A stretch of 23,283 nucleotides of DNA from Bacillota bacterium (GCA_023417975.1 JAEZDX010000048.1:1-23283); one strand, 5' to 3'; shown: positions 1 through 7,120, counted from the first letter of the stretch. The notes: a model not told the origin generated them from the letters alone. Translations and numbers: made by a program.

Positions 1-41
1 AGGTATGCATTGAGTTTTCAGATATATATAATGTGGAATTG

Positions 42-78
42 TAGCACATTTAAAAACAAATGTGCTATTCTTTCCGCG
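42..78 (+). terminator. Rho-independent terminator-like hairpin upstream of tRNA-Arg
   Basis: A perfect 10-bp inverted repeat, TAGCACATTT (42-51) and AAATGTGCTA (58-67), encloses a 6-nt loop and is followed by a short T-rich stretch. It probably ends a gene that lies left of the window. The T-tract is weak, so a regulatory hairpin remains possible. Confidence 0.6.
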
Positions 79-87
79 CAAAAAAAT

Positions 88-116
88 TTGCATTTTTCAT
101 AGTGTTATGCTAATAT
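88..116 (+). promoter_or_regulatory. SigA-type promoter of the tRNA-Arg gene
   Basis: The -35 box is TTGCAT (88-93) and the -10 box is TAATAT (111-116), with exactly 17 bp between them. The predicted start near 123 lies about 10 nt before the mature tRNA 5' end, a usual layout for clostridial tRNA genes. Confidence 0.6.
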
Positions 117-132
117 TATTTATGTTAATTAT

Positions 133-209
133 GCGGTGGTAGCTCAGTTGGATAGAGTAGCTGGCTACGAACCAGTTGGTCGGGGGTTCGAATCCTCTCC
201 GCCGCACCA
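133..209 (+). tRNA. tRNA-Arg (anticodon ACG), integration target
   Basis: The 77-nt cloverleaf starts GCGGTGG and ends CCGCCGC followed by an encoded CCA. The anticodon stem GCTGG/CCAGT encloses the loop CTACGAA, so the anticodon is ACG, which reads CGN arginine codons. The T-arm GGGGGTTCGAATCCTC is intact. The 3' end doubles as attL of the adjacent element. Insertion restored the tRNA sequence completely, so the gene should remain functional. Confidence 0.97.
172..209. repeat. attL core of the integrated element
   Basis: These 38 bp, from the 3' half of the anticodon stem to the terminal CCA of the tRNA, recur exactly at 16042-16079. One mismatch and a further CGA match extend the similarity to the left. 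The integrase gene starts about 100 bp inside, the usual layout for tRNA-targeting tyrosine recombinases. Confidence 0.93.
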
Positions 210-212
210 TGT

Positions 213-248
213 AAGCCTTACAAACAGTGAGTTTGTGAGGTTTTTGTT
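213..248 (+). terminator. Terminator supplied by the element just after the tRNA
   Basis: The 10-bp stem CCTTACAAAC (216-225) and GTTTGTGAGG (231-240), with one G-T pair, has a 5-nt loop and is followed by TTTTTGTTTTT. It lies inside the element, immediately right of attL. It replaces the chromosomal terminator, which now sits right of attR at 16080-16120. Confidence 0.8.
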
Positions 249-265
249 TTTGCAAATGATTAGTG

Positions 266-327
266 TTTTACCCTTGATTTTACCCCTTATAGATTTTTTG
301 CAAAGAAAAAGAGGGTTATTTTACCCC
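266..327. promoter_or_regulatory. Putative integrase arm-type sites, left end
   Basis: Three copies of a TTTTACCC(C) motif occur at 267-273, 278-286 and 318-326. The middle copy extends to TTTTACCCCTTATAG, which is repeated exactly at 15925-15939 at the other end of the element. The sites lie 58-117 bp inside the attL core, as phage-type integrase arm sites do. The last copy overlaps the 3' end of the integrase gene. Their function is inferred from position and repetition. Confidence 0.6.
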
Positions 328-1479
328 CACCGGATTATATAAAGAATCTAATTTACTAACTGCTTTTTTCTTTAAGCTATCCAAAACATGAGTATAAGTA
401 TCTAATGTAATAGATACGCTGCTATGGCCTAATAGTTTTTGCACTGTCTTTGGCTCCTCACCTAATTCGAATAGCCTTGTGGCATATGTATGCCGCAGAT
501 CATGAAAGGCTCTGTCCTGTAATCCTATTCTTTTCAAAAGTTTCTTTAACCGCTTGCGGACATTGCTGCTATCCAGATAACCTCCATAAATGTTACTGAA
601 GACTAATTTATTATCATGGTACAGATTACCCATTTTAACACGAAGAATTTTTTGCTGTACTTCATGTTTCTTTAACTTATTTACTAAGTGCTCCGGAATT
701 GGTACTGTTCTTACACCATAACCAGTCTTGGGCGTTTGTAAAACCTCTTCATACTTTCCAGTGTCAATGTTTTTTACAATTTTAAAAGCCTTATCAACCT
801 TAATTAGACGGTTATCAAAGTCAATATCCTTCCATGTCAGGGCAAATAATTCTCCTTGCCTTAATCCAGAGTCAAGGGCAGCAATATATAACATTTCATC
901 CTCATCACCTTGAATAGACTCAATGAATTTTAGCTGATCATCAACACTAAATGGTTTTACCTCTGTTTCTTTAGTCAACTTATCAGATTCTTTCTCCTTG
1001 GGGACCACTATTGCCCTGGAGAAATCCTTTAAAATCCTATTGCTATCATATGCATAGCGTATGCATGGAGTGATGAGTTTATGAAGGTTATTTATAGCAG
1101 CTATGCTTTTTCCTCTAGATGCTAAAGAATTATAGTAGTCCTGTATGTGTGAAGGGCAAAGATCCTTCAGTTTTATATTGAAAATGCTGCTGTTTTCTAT
1201 ATAATTCCGGTAGATACTATCATATCTTTCTTTTGTTGATGGTTTTTTATTTACTAAATGGGTATTGTATAACCAATCTTTAAAAAGTGCTCCGAAATAC
1301 TCTTTGTTAGAAGTTATATTATTATCGAGTTCATTAACGACGGCCTTTATCTTTGCATCAAGCTCTTTAACTGTAGGAGCATACATGTCTTTAGGTTTAG
1401 AGAGATTTTTATGTCTTAGTCTATAAAAATAATACTCTTTTTCGTTTATAACTCTTTTTCTATAATTGGTTTTAGCCAT
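316..1479 (-). CDS. int: Tyrosine recombinase integrase of the element
   Basis: This site-specific tyrosine recombinase should catalyse integration into, and with a directionality factor excision from, the tRNA-Arg gene. From the chosen ATG the protein has 387 aa. An AP2-like arm-binding N-terminus (about 1-55) is followed by a SAM-like core-binding domain (about 60-165) and a C-terminal catalytic domain. The full catalytic set is visible: R207 (GLRQGE), K251 (TPKTG), H326 and R329 (HDLRH), H352 (LLGHSS) and nucleophile Y362. The ATG at 1479 was chosen over the upstream in-frame ATG at 1518 because AAAGGAGGATATC directly precedes it. The gene reads toward attL and is separated from the repressor gene by about 80 bp. 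A close relative of its middle third is found as a relic at 17101-17435. Confidence 0.95.
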   Translation of the reverse strand: MAKTNYRKRVINEKEYYFYRLRHKNLSKPKDMYAPTVKELDAKIKAVVNELDNNITSNKEYFGALFKDWLYNTHLVNKKPSTKERYDSIYRNYIENSSIFNIKLKDLCPSHIQDYYNSLASRGKSIAAINNLHKLITPCIRYAYDSNRILKDFSRAIVVPKEKESDKLTKETEVKPFSVDDQLKFIESIQGDEDEMLYIAALDSGLRQGELFALTWKDIDFDNRLIKVDKAFKIVKNIDTGKYEEVLQTPKTGYGVRTVPIPEHLVNKLKKHEVQQKILRVKMGNLYHDNKLVFSNIYGGYLDSSNVRKRLKKLLKRIGLQDRAFHDLRHTYATRLFELGEEPKTVQKLLGHSSVSITLDTYTHVLDSLKKKAVSKLDSLYNPVGVK

Positions 1480-1559
1480 GATATCCTCCTTTCTATTGAG
1501 ATATGATTTTAAAACCATATCTTAATTAGTTTTCTTCTATCAGACTAGATTTATATTTA

Positions 1560-2159
1560 TTATTTATGAGAAATTTCGTCTAATTTCAGCTTGAATCGAT
1601 AATCAAGTTCCTTTATAAGCTGTTTAAGTTCTGCTATTTTTAATTCTGAAATATCTACTCCATTAACTGTATGACAAGGATAATTAACAATGCAGTGAAG
1701 CCAGTAATTGAATTCAACTTCGTTTCGATTCTCATATGGTTTTTTAGCATTAAATACAAGCCATTCATCTATTTGGTCATTTGATAATTTTAATGCTTTC
1801 CCTAATGTTTTTATATCATCATCAGTATATCCTTTTTTGTATGGCGAAAAGATATTATCTATTTTACTGATACTTAAATTAGAAAGTTCGGATAATTCTG
1901 TAAAAGATTTATCTATATTAAATTTATCCATTAATTCTTCAGCACTAGTTAGTTTTGAAGTTGAATTATTATTAAAAAAGGTTTCAATACTTACTTCTAG
2001 TCCACTAGCTATTTTTTTTAATATATCAGTATTTGGTTTTCTTCTTCCAGTCTCGTAATTCCATATTGCATTTTTTGAAAGACCACTTTTTTCGGCTAAC
2101 TGCTCCTGAGTCAATCCTTTATAGTTTCTTAAATCCTTAATTTTATCTCCAATATTCAT
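1560..2159 (-). CDS. CI/Stl-like XRE repressor without a peptidase domain
   Basis: This is the likely master repressor of the element. Residues 6-62 form a typical XRE helix-turn-helix domain (LTQEQLAEKSGLSKNAIWNY). The remaining 137 residues are helical and show no recognisable S24/LexA-type Ser-Lys autoprotease, so RecA-driven self-cleavage is not evident. GGAGGTG precedes the ATG at 2159. The gene diverges from the Cro-like gene at 2319, and the region between them carries three operator-like palindromes over both promoters. The layout matches phage lysogeny switches and SaPI-type stl/str switches. How it is relieved (helper protein, metalloprotease or other) is not shown by the sequence. 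Confidence 0.85.
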   Translation of the reverse strand: MNIGDKIKDLRNYKGLTQEQLAEKSGLSKNAIWNYETGRRKPNTDILKKIASGLEVSIETFFNNNSTSKLTSAEELMDKFNIDKSFTELSELSNLSISKIDNIFSPYKKGYTDDDIKTLGKALKLSNDQIDEWLVFNAKKPYENRNEVEFNYWLHCIVNYPCHTVNGVDISELKIAELKQLIKELDYRFKLKLDEISHK

Positions 2160-2178
2160 AAAACACCTCCATAATCTA

Positions 2179-2206
2179 ATTATAAACTAAATCACACAAA
2201 TGTAAA
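2179..2206 (-). promoter_or_regulatory. Leftward promoter of the repressor/integrase side
   Basis: On the minus strand, the -35-like box TTTACA (2206-2201) and the -10 box TATAAT (2184-2179) are 16 bp apart. The start near 2172 gives a short leader before the repressor ATG at 2159. The first operator copy (2192-2207) overlaps the -35 box and spacer, which suggests autorepression. Confidence 0.6.
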
Positions 2207-2296
2207 CTTTTTATTGAAAAAATTTTAAAATGGTATTGAAATCTAACAAATGTATGACTATAATAGAAATATAAACTAAATCACACAAATGTGTGA
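2192..2296. promoter_or_regulatory. Three-operator lysogeny switch region
   Basis: The palindrome TCACACAAATGTGTGA (2281-2296; perfect 7-bp arms around AA) is partly repeated at 2192-2207 (TCACACAAATGTAAAC) and 2242-2257 (TCTAACAAATGTATGA). The outer two copies lie in an exact 23-bp direct repeat (2181-2203 and 2270-2292). The left copy covers the leftward promoter, the middle copy fills the spacer of the rightward promoter, and the right copy lies just downstream of its start. This is the layout expected for repressor/Cro control. Confidence 0.75.
2236..2264 (+). promoter_or_regulatory. Rightward early promoter
   Basis: The -35 box TTGAAA (2236-2241) and consensus -10 box TATAAT (2259-2264) are exactly 17 bp apart. 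An operator-like site (2242-2257) occupies the spacer and another (2281-2296) follows the expected start near 2271. It should drive the early operon beginning with the Cro-like gene. Confidence 0.75.
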
Positions 2297-2318
2297 TAAA
2301 AGGAGGGAGCTCAAACGA

Positions 2319-2522
2319 ATGTTGGAACTTGATATTAAAAAACTTCTCTTAATGCAAGCAAAAGCGTGCCTTAACACTAATGAGTTAGCGCAAAAGGCTG
2401 AAATGCCAAGGACAACAATAACTAATATTGTTCATGGGAAAAGGAAAGCCACGCCAAAGACTATAGGACTACTTGCAAAAGCCTTAAATGTTACTGTGGA
2501 AGAACTAATAATCACAAAATAG
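2319..2522 (+). CDS. Cro-like XRE regulator
   Basis: This small DNA-binding protein of 67 aa consists of a single XRE helix-turn-helix domain (NELAQKAEMPRTTITNIVHG, about residues 20-39) and short flanks. The open frame reaches an ATG at 2289, but that lies inside the right operator. The ATG at 2319 is preceded by AAAGGAGGGAG at good spacing and is chosen. It is the first gene of the rightward early operon and faces the repressor gene, the position of Cro in phages or Str in staphylococcal islands. It probably competes for the same operators. Confidence 0.85.
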   Translation: MLELDIKKLLLMQAKACLNTNELAQKAEMPRTTITNIVHGKRKATPKTIGLLAKALNVTVEELIITK

Positions 2523-2559
2523 TAACGTATGAGCCTATCGGCTTTTAGCACATATCAAC

Positions 2560-2655
2560 ATGACAGCCAAGGTATTACGTAAATCTGGTGCAATGCCAGA
2601 AAAAAAACTTTTTGAAGGTGATTTAATTGTTAGAGTTTACGTGCAAGCAATTTAA
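2560..2655 (+). CDS. Possible 31-aa small protein before the Cys-rich VLP gene
   Basis: The ATG frame reads MTAKVLRKSGAMPEK and ends GDLIVRVYVQAI. Its composition looks protein-like, with a basic N-terminus and a beta-rich end, but no clear ribosome binding site precedes it. It overlaps the TTG start of the next gene by 29 nt in another frame. It may be a real small early phage protein or a chance reading frame. The preceding 37 bp include a short AGCC/GGCT hairpin with a TTTT tail, too weak to call a terminator. Confidence 0.4.
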   Translation: MTAKVLRKSGAMPEKKLFEGDLIVRVYVQAI

Positions 2656-2968
2656 GGTAGTGAAAAAGCTAGTTACAAATGAATGTACAAATTACATGCA
2701 AGGTATATGCATTGAATCAGGTGGAAGTTGCAGTCAGCTGAATCTCAAAACAGATTTGTGCAGTTACTTTAAAAAATCGGTTTTACCTTTAAATGAACGG
2801 CTTTACTCTGAGATTGTCAGAGAAGGTTTCATTAAGAGGTGTGAGATGTGCAATCAGATTTTTACAAGCAAGGCCCAAAATACTCGATATTGTTCCGAAT
2901 GTGGTAAGAAGATGACAAGAAAGAATAAGAAAAAATACATGCAGAATGTCCGAACAAGAATAGGGTAG
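2627..2968 (+). CDS. Cys-rich VLP domain protein with C-terminal zinc ribbon
   Basis: This 113-aa protein is of unknown biochemical role and is known mainly from phages and integrative elements. Residues about 12-58 match the Cys-rich VLP pattern: spaced cysteines (NECTNY, GICIE, GSCSQ, DLCSYF) followed by the namesake VLPL (residues 52-55). A second part (72-93) carries CEMC and CSEC pairs that should bind zinc, followed by a very basic tail. The TTG start is supported by GAAGGTG six bases upstream. It belongs to the early operon between the Cro-like and excisionase-like genes. A regulatory or nucleic-acid-binding role is plausible but not shown. Confidence 0.75.
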   Translation: MLEFTCKQFKVVKKLVTNECTNYMQGICIESGGSCSQLNLKTDLCSYFKKSVLPLNERLYSEIVREGFIKRCEMCNQIFTSKAQNTRYCSECGKKMTRKNKKKYMQNVRTRIG

Positions 2969-2970
2969 TA

Positions 2971-3119
2971 TGTGGAAAAAGTAGAGTTGAGAAAGTGTCT
3001 ATTTAACTGGATTTGAAAAATGAAAATTCAAAGCGTAATACGTTTATAACTATTTGAGAACTTTTAAATTAATGAATGGCTTAGATACTAAATTCAAACG
3101 TGATTGTGGAAAAAGTAGA
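2971..3119 (+). repeat. Pair of 15-bp direct repeats in an early intergenic region
   Basis: TGTGGAAAAAGTAGA occurs at 2971-2985 and again at 3105-3119, flanking an AT-rich 119-bp stretch without a credible gene. The pair lies just before the excisionase-like gene. The copies could be regulator-binding sites or the scar of a small duplication. No other function can be read from the sequence. Confidence 0.5.
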
Positions 3120-3145
3120 AAAATGAAGGATGGGAGGAATTAAAG

Positions 3146-3367
3146 ATGGTAAAAAGGGCTTGCTTAGGTAAGCAAAATAATGCCTCGGGTGAAACAATAT
3201 TAATTAGCCCGATAGAGGCTATGCAGATTTTAGGTGTAGGTAGGAATCGAATGTATGAGGATCTGCTGAAGAGAAAAGATTTTCCAGCATTTCGAATGGG
3301 TTCGAAATTCTTTGTAAACAAGAATTTACTTCAGGCATGGAGTGACGACCAATGTGGTATAAGGTAA
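3146..3367 (+). CDS. Excisionase/AlpA-like helix-turn-helix protein
   Basis: The 73-aa protein has a winged helix-turn-helix of the excisionase/HTH_17 type. The core ISPIEAMQILGVGRNRMYED is followed by DFPAFRMGSKFFVNKNLLQAW, where the wing and the R-x-G-x-K/R-F turn are recognisable. Such proteins act as recombination directionality factors or as AlpA-like activators in phages and satellites. GGGAGGAATTAAAG precedes the ATG. It lies in the early operon just upstream of the replication genes, away from int, so either a regulatory or an excision role is possible. Confidence 0.75.
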   Translation: MVKRACLGKQNNASGETILISPIEAMQILGVGRNRMYEDLLKRKDFPAFRMGSKFFVNKNLLQAWSDDQCGIR

Positions 3368-3420
3368 TCAAATGATGAGTGTAGCAAGAATACATAGAAA
3401 GAGCGTAAGCAGGTGATAGC

Positions 3421-4245
3421 GTGCCAATAAAAAGGGCAGAACACAAAGAAAATTTCACTCAGATATTAAATGATCTGCTAAGTGACAACAGGCTAAGCTA
3501 TGGTGCGAGAGGTTTGATGGCCTACGTATTAACTCACTGTGATAACTGGGTATTTAATGGGGAAAATTACTTTATAACAGATTTGGATAAATTATCAAAG
3601 GTAAAGCGCTATCTCAAAGAGCTAATAGATTACGGATACCTAAGAAGATACCAGGAGAAGAACAGTAGAGGAGTATTTAGAAGTATATTATATATTTTCA
3701 GCGAATCACCGATATTAGGAAAACCGTTAACGGATTTACCGATAACAGAAAATCAAATAACGGTAATAAGCAATGAAAAATCGGATGTTAACCCGTTAGT
3801 TAATTTTCCACTAGCGGATTTACCGTTAACGGATTCCCCGTTAGCGGAAAATCACACACTTAATAATACTAATATAAATAATACTAATAAATATATATAT
3901 AGTTCGATTTTTGAACACTGGAATAGTAAAGGGATAAAAAAGCATAGAGAATTAACAAAGGACATTGAAAAGGCCATAAATAAATCATTAAAAATAAGAG
4001 TGGAAGGTAAACCAATAAATGAAGATGATATTAAAAAGGCTATCGATAATTATTGCGAGATACTTCATAGCAAATTCTATTTTAATTACAAGTGGACATT
4101 GGTAGAATTTCTCACAAGAAAGCAGAAGGATACAGGGATAAGCCAACTAGTATTATTCTTAGATAATGGGACAACCTATGAAAATTATATTCGGTGGCAA
4201 AACGGTAAAAGTAAAAACTCAAATAGCGAAGATTGGAGATTTTAA
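3421..4245 (+). CDS. Phage replication initiator (replisome organiser-like)
   Basis: The 274-aa protein begins with a winged-helix domain of the phage replication-protein type (about 1-95: LSYGARGLMAYVLTHCDNW ... KRYLKELIDYGYLRRY). A low-complexity linker (about 100-160, repeated PLxDLP units) follows, then a C-terminal domain rich in charged helices and aromatics (YYxxxFYFNYKWTLVEFL-like core, about 205-245) like the C-termini of clostridial phage initiators. It should bind the origin and recruit helicase through the next two products. The linker is encoded by iteron-like DNA, so the origin is probably inside the gene, as in lambda O. The GTG start has only a weak AGGTG-type site. A 14-codon frame (3371-3415) precedes it. 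Confidence 0.8.
   Translation: MPIKRAEHKENFTQILNDLLSDNRLSYGARGLMAYVLTHCDNWVFNGENYFITDLDKLSKVKRYLKELIDYGYLRRYQEKNSRGVFRSILYIFSESPILGKPLTDLPITENQITVISNEKSDVNPLVNFPLADLPLTDSPLAENHTLNNTNINNTNKYIYSSIFEHWNSKGIKKHRELTKDIEKAINKSLKIRVEGKPINEDDIKKAIDNYCEILHSKFYFNYKWTLVEFLTRKQKDTGISQLVLFLDNGTTYENYIRWQNGKSKNSNSEDWRF
3718..3903. other. Putative replication origin inside the initiator gene
   Basis: The block has iteron-like repeats: CCGTTAACGGATT at 3724-3736 and 3823-3835, CGGATTTACCG at 3731-3741 and 3815-3825, plus CCGTTAGT (3793-3800) and CCGTTAGCGG (3838-3847). It runs straight into about 45 bp of nearly pure A/T (3856-3903) that could be the unwinding element. This iteron-then-AT-rich order inside the initiator gene is the lambda-type arrangement. 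The function is inferred. Confidence 0.6.
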
Positions 4246-4488
4246 GTGATGCTAAATAAAGATAAGTTCTTTAATGGTATAGAAAAATTAAAATTAGAAT
4301 TCGGGGAAAAGGGCTTTAAGATGACAAAGGATAAAGCATTGCAATGGTTTGAATATATGAAGGGAATGAGTGAGGATGAATTTGATGAGAGAATAGATTA
4401 TGTCTTGAAAAACTGTAGCTTTCCACCTTCTATGGCTGACATTTTCAGAGTTGAGATAAAAACAAGGACGATGGAGGAGCTTCTGTAA
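4246..4488 (+). CDS. Helicase loader/inhibitor-like protein (phage G39P type)
   Basis: The 80-aa helical protein resembles small phage loaders that deliver the replicative helicase to the origin-bound initiator. Family features include the pattern ALQWFEYMKGMSEDEFDERI and NCSFPPSMADI (cysteine/phenylalanine then PP-S-A/M-x-D/E-I). GGAG at 4235-4238 favours the GTG at 4246, with an ATG at 4249 as the alternative. It starts immediately after the initiator stop, and its stop overlaps the helicase start (TAATG), so translation of all three should be coupled. The assignment rests on motif memory and gene order. Confidence 0.65.
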   Translation: MMLNKDKFFNGIEKLKLEFGEKGFKMTKDKALQWFEYMKGMSEDEFDERIDYVLKNCSFPPSMADIFRVEIKTRTMEELL

Positions 4489-5855
4489 TGGCAGCAGAAA
4501 AAAGATTTGATTTGGAAATAGAGCGTGCAATATTAGGTGATTGTCTTATAAATTCAAGCAGTTTAGAGCAACTTCTCTTAAATGGGGTTGTAAAAAAGGA
4601 TTTTTATAACCCCAATCATCAGGAAATATATGAGGCTTTTATAAATACATATTCGAAACATAGAGCAATAGATATTGTGTTGGTAGCAAATGAAAATAAA
4701 GGCATTTCAATATCATATTTGGCTGAATTGTTATCAGGGGCTATCAGTATTAATCTAAAGGCTCATATAAGTATCTTGATGAATATGGCTATAAACAGGG
4801 AATATTTTCAGCTAGCAAAAGAGGTTCAAGAAGGAGAGATAGAAGACCTTGGAGCATATATAAAATCACAGGCTGAAAAAATTGAAAGTCTCAAGTCTAG
4901 AATGAATTTCGATAATACACTTATAACCCTTGATAAAGTTAAGCTAATAAATATTCATGAAGTCGAAAAGATAAGGACAGGCTTCAGTCAAATTGATAAC
5001 AATATTTTAGGGTTTATCATGGGGAGTTTGAATGTAATCACCGGTTATAATGGTAATGGTAAAAGTACCTTGATCAATCAAATGTGCATTGCAGAAAGTA
5101 TATCGCAAGGATATAAAGTATTTGCTTTCAGTCCAGAATTAACCAATAGCAACCTTAAGAGCTGGCTTTATCCGACATTGGCCATAGATGAACATTTTGT
5201 CACAAGGGATTATTATGGTCGAAAATACAGGGTTATTGGTGATATTGGAATTAAGTTTATAGATAAATGGCTTTGCAATAAATTTTATACTTATACTGAT
5301 GATAGTATTACAAACTCAGGTAAGCAGCTTCTTAAGGATATGGAATATATGGCGATGGCAAAAGGTGTAAGAGTATTTGTTATTGATAATTTGATGAAGA
5401 TAGAAATTGAAGAAAGCTACAATAATGAGCTACTTGCTCAGAAGAATTTTGTTAACAAGTTGAAGGAATTTGCCCGTAAATACAATTCCATTGTTCATTT
5501 AGTGGTTCATCCGAGAAAGCCTCAGCAAGGCAGTGAAAATAGAATAAATAAGTTTGATATAGCAGGAACTGGAGATATCACCAATCTAGCTGATTATGTG
5601 ATGGCAATTAAAAGAGTTACTGATGAAGAACGTAAGAAGGATCAAAGATCGAAAAATCCTTTGGGTGTTAAAGATTGCATCATCAAAGTAATGAAAGATA
5701 GACCCAAGGGGAGTAGTGAGTTTTATGTAAATCTTAGTTTCAATAGAGATAGACGTAGGTTTTATTTCAGTGATAGTGAACTAAATAAGGAGTATGGATA
5801 TACAAAAGGTATAGAATTGATGGAAGTTGAGCAAGGAAGCTTCATATTTGATTAG
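4488..5855 (+). CDS. DnaB-family replicative helicase
   Basis: The 455-aa protein unwinds DNA at the fork of the replicating element. The N-terminal DnaB-type domain is about 5-110 (ERAILGDCLINSSSLEQLL ... DFYNPNHQEIYEAF), a linker follows, then a RecA-like motor from about 165. Walker A is GYNGNGKST (186-194) and Walker B is VFVID (296-300). A later VVHPRKP segment corresponds to the histidine-bearing motif of DnaB/Twinkle-type helicases. Its length matches DnaB. It is coupled to the loader gene by TAATG, and with the initiator forms a complete phage-type replication module. Confidence 0.92.
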   Translation: MAAEKRFDLEIERAILGDCLINSSSLEQLLLNGVVKKDFYNPNHQEIYEAFINTYSKHRAIDIVLVANENKGISISYLAELLSGAISINLKAHISILMNMAINREYFQLAKEVQEGEIEDLGAYIKSQAEKIESLKSRMNFDNTLITLDKVKLINIHEVEKIRTGFSQIDNNILGFIMGSLNVITGYNGNGKSTLINQMCIAESISQGYKVFAFSPELTNSNLKSWLYPTLAIDEHFVTRDYYGRKYRVIGDIGIKFIDKWLCNKFYTYTDDSITNSGKQLLKDMEYMAMAKGVRVFVIDNLMKIEIEESYNNELLAQKNFVNKLKEFARKYNSIVHLVVHPRKPQQGSENRINKFDIAGTGDITNLADYVMAIKRVTDEERKKDQRSKNPLGVKDCIIKVMKDRPKGSSEFYVNLSFNRDRRRFYFSDSELNKEYGYTKGIELMEVEQGSFIFD

Positions 5856-5894
5856 GAGGAATTATAAACGTGAAAGAATGGAAGGAGCTAATTT

Positions 5895-6296
5895 ATGTAT
5901 AGTTGTTATGAATGTAGTCAAACAGTACCCAGGGTACATTTTACAGCTCATGACGGTAGAATACTATGTAATAAGTGCTCAGTAGGGGTTAAACCTTGTA
6001 CAGATAGGCAAAAGCTTTTCAGCGAAAATATTGGAGAAGGATATTACTATTTTTATAAGTCTGACTTATTAATAAAAATAAGTATCAGGAAAATGGTTAG
6101 TGAAGATGGAGCTGTTAAGATTAAATTTGCAGAAAATACAGGTGAATTAGTGATATGGACAGATACTTCAGTAAAGAAGGTATCAAGACCAGGCAATATA
6201 ATTCAAAAGTTTGAATGGTGTTATATTATCAAGGACTCTGTAGGAGAGATACTTGGTTACTTGGGTAAACCAGAGGAGGTTGAATTAAAATGTTAA
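5895..6296 (+). CDS. Zinc-finger early protein of unknown function
   Basis: The 133-aa protein has an N-terminal four-cysteine finger (CYEC at 4-7, CNKC at about 25-28) followed by a beta-rich domain without a recognised family. GGAGC precedes the ATG. A strong AGGAGG about 40 nt upstream serves a tiny GTG frame (5870-5902, ten codons) whose stop overlaps this start, suggesting translational coupling. It is part of the early operon directly after the helicase, so a role in replication or its regulation is possible but unproven. Confidence 0.7.
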   Translation: MYSCYECSQTVPRVHFTAHDGRILCNKCSVGVKPCTDRQKLFSENIGEGYYYFYKSDLLIKISIRKMVSEDGAVKIKFAENTGELVIWTDTSVKKVSRPGNIIQKFEWCYIIKDSVGEILGYLGKPEEVELKC

Positions 6297-6565
6297 TGGA
6301 TGATATGGCTAATGAACTGTATTGGACTTTCATTGAGGAATCAAACAAAATTTTAGCAAATAACGCCTGCTGCAGGGAAGCTGATCAAAGAGCGGCGCAA
6401 GCAATGGCAGAGTTAAAGGCATTGTTGCCGAAGGATAATCATAAACTTTTTTTCGAATTGGAAAATCGGATAAATCATAGAGAAAATGTACATTGTAGTG
6501 AGGCTTATAAATATGCATTTAAACAAGGTGTAAGATCTATTCTTGAATTACTGGCTGAGAAGTAG
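6290..6565 (+). CDS. Small helical early protein, DUF6809-like
   Basis: This 91-aa protein overlaps the preceding stop by 7 nt. GAGGAGG about 13 nt upstream fits the ATG at 6290, with an alternative ATG at 6296. The body is helical and ends YAFKQGVRSILELLAEK, a pattern common in small clostridial prophage proteins of the DUF6809 kind (helix, then FxxGxRxxxEL). The family match is tentative and no biochemical role is known. Confidence 0.65.
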   Translation: MLMDDMANELYWTFIEESNKILANNACCREADQRAAQAMAELKALLPKDNHKLFFELENRINHRENVHCSEAYKYAFKQGVRSILELLAEK

Positions 6566-6609
6566 GAAGCCGATAAACAATAATCATTTATAAGAGGAGT
6601 GTTTGACTA

Positions 6610-6930
6610 ATGGATAATAAAAACATATTGAAGATATTACCTCAACAATTAATTTTAATAGATTATCTTGAAGATATAGCTAAGATAATTAATGAGAAAA
6701 GAAAAATTCAAAGAGCTAAAAGTAATATAGTTTCTACTGCTACAGATTGTTTTAACTATGGAATTATAGTAGGGAAACAAATTGAAAGAGAAAAAAGAAA
6801 AAGGAATATTAACCAGTTAGGAAACAAGATTAATGATCTACTGCAAAGTAGTCAATTAAGTGAAGATGAAATTCAGGAAGTATTTTTTAAGCTAAAGAAA
6901 CTCATAGAGCTGAAAAAGAAAGGTTTATAG
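6610..6930 (+). CDS. Hypothetical basic helical protein
   Basis: The 106-aa protein is very rich in Lys, Ile and Glu, with predicted helices throughout (KIINEKRKIQRAKSN and LSEDEIQEVFFKLKKL). GAGGAG precedes the ATG. It continues the early operon, 44 bp after the preceding gene and 13 bp before the next. No family is recognised. The charge pattern would suit a nucleic-acid-associated or scaffold role, but nothing specific can be inferred. Confidence 0.65.
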   Translation: MDNKNILKILPQQLILIDYLEDIAKIINEKRKIQRAKSNIVSTATDCFNYGIIVGKQIEREKRKRNINQLGNKINDLLQSSQLSEDEIQEVFFKLKKLIELKKKGL

Positions 6931-6943
6931 GAGGTACATATAT

Positions 6944-7105
6944 ATGGAAATAGTAAGAGTAACATTTTCATACTTGACAGATGAAACAAAGGAAAGACTA
7001 ATTGAGTATATGGACAAGTTTGAGGGATTCAAAGTAAAAAAAGTTTGCAATGGGAAAGTAAAAAGGGAACATAAAAGTATTCGCATAGATTTATATCAAA
7101 AATAA
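6944..7105 (+). CDS. Small hypothetical early protein (53 aa)
   Basis: The ATG at 6944 follows AGGAGG (6929-6934) at good spacing and opens a 53-codon frame beginning MEIVRVTFSYLTDETKERL and ending RIDLYQK. The strand-helix-strand pattern resembles small phage proteins. It is the last gene of the early operon, and a hairpin terminator follows within 20 bp. Function unknown. Confidence 0.7.
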   Translation: MEIVRVTFSYLTDETKERLIEYMDKFEGFKVKKVCNGKVKREHKSIRIDLYQK

Positions 7106-7120
7106 AAAACAGCCTACTTA

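Noticed and set aside
2289..2318. Upstream ATG of the Cro-like gene
   Set aside because: It lies inside the right operator palindrome and has no ribosome binding site; the ATG at 2319 follows AAAGGAGGGAG.
5870..5902. Ten-codon GTG frame with a strong ribosome binding site
   Set aside because: Probably only a translational coupler for the gene at 5895; too short to claim as a gene.
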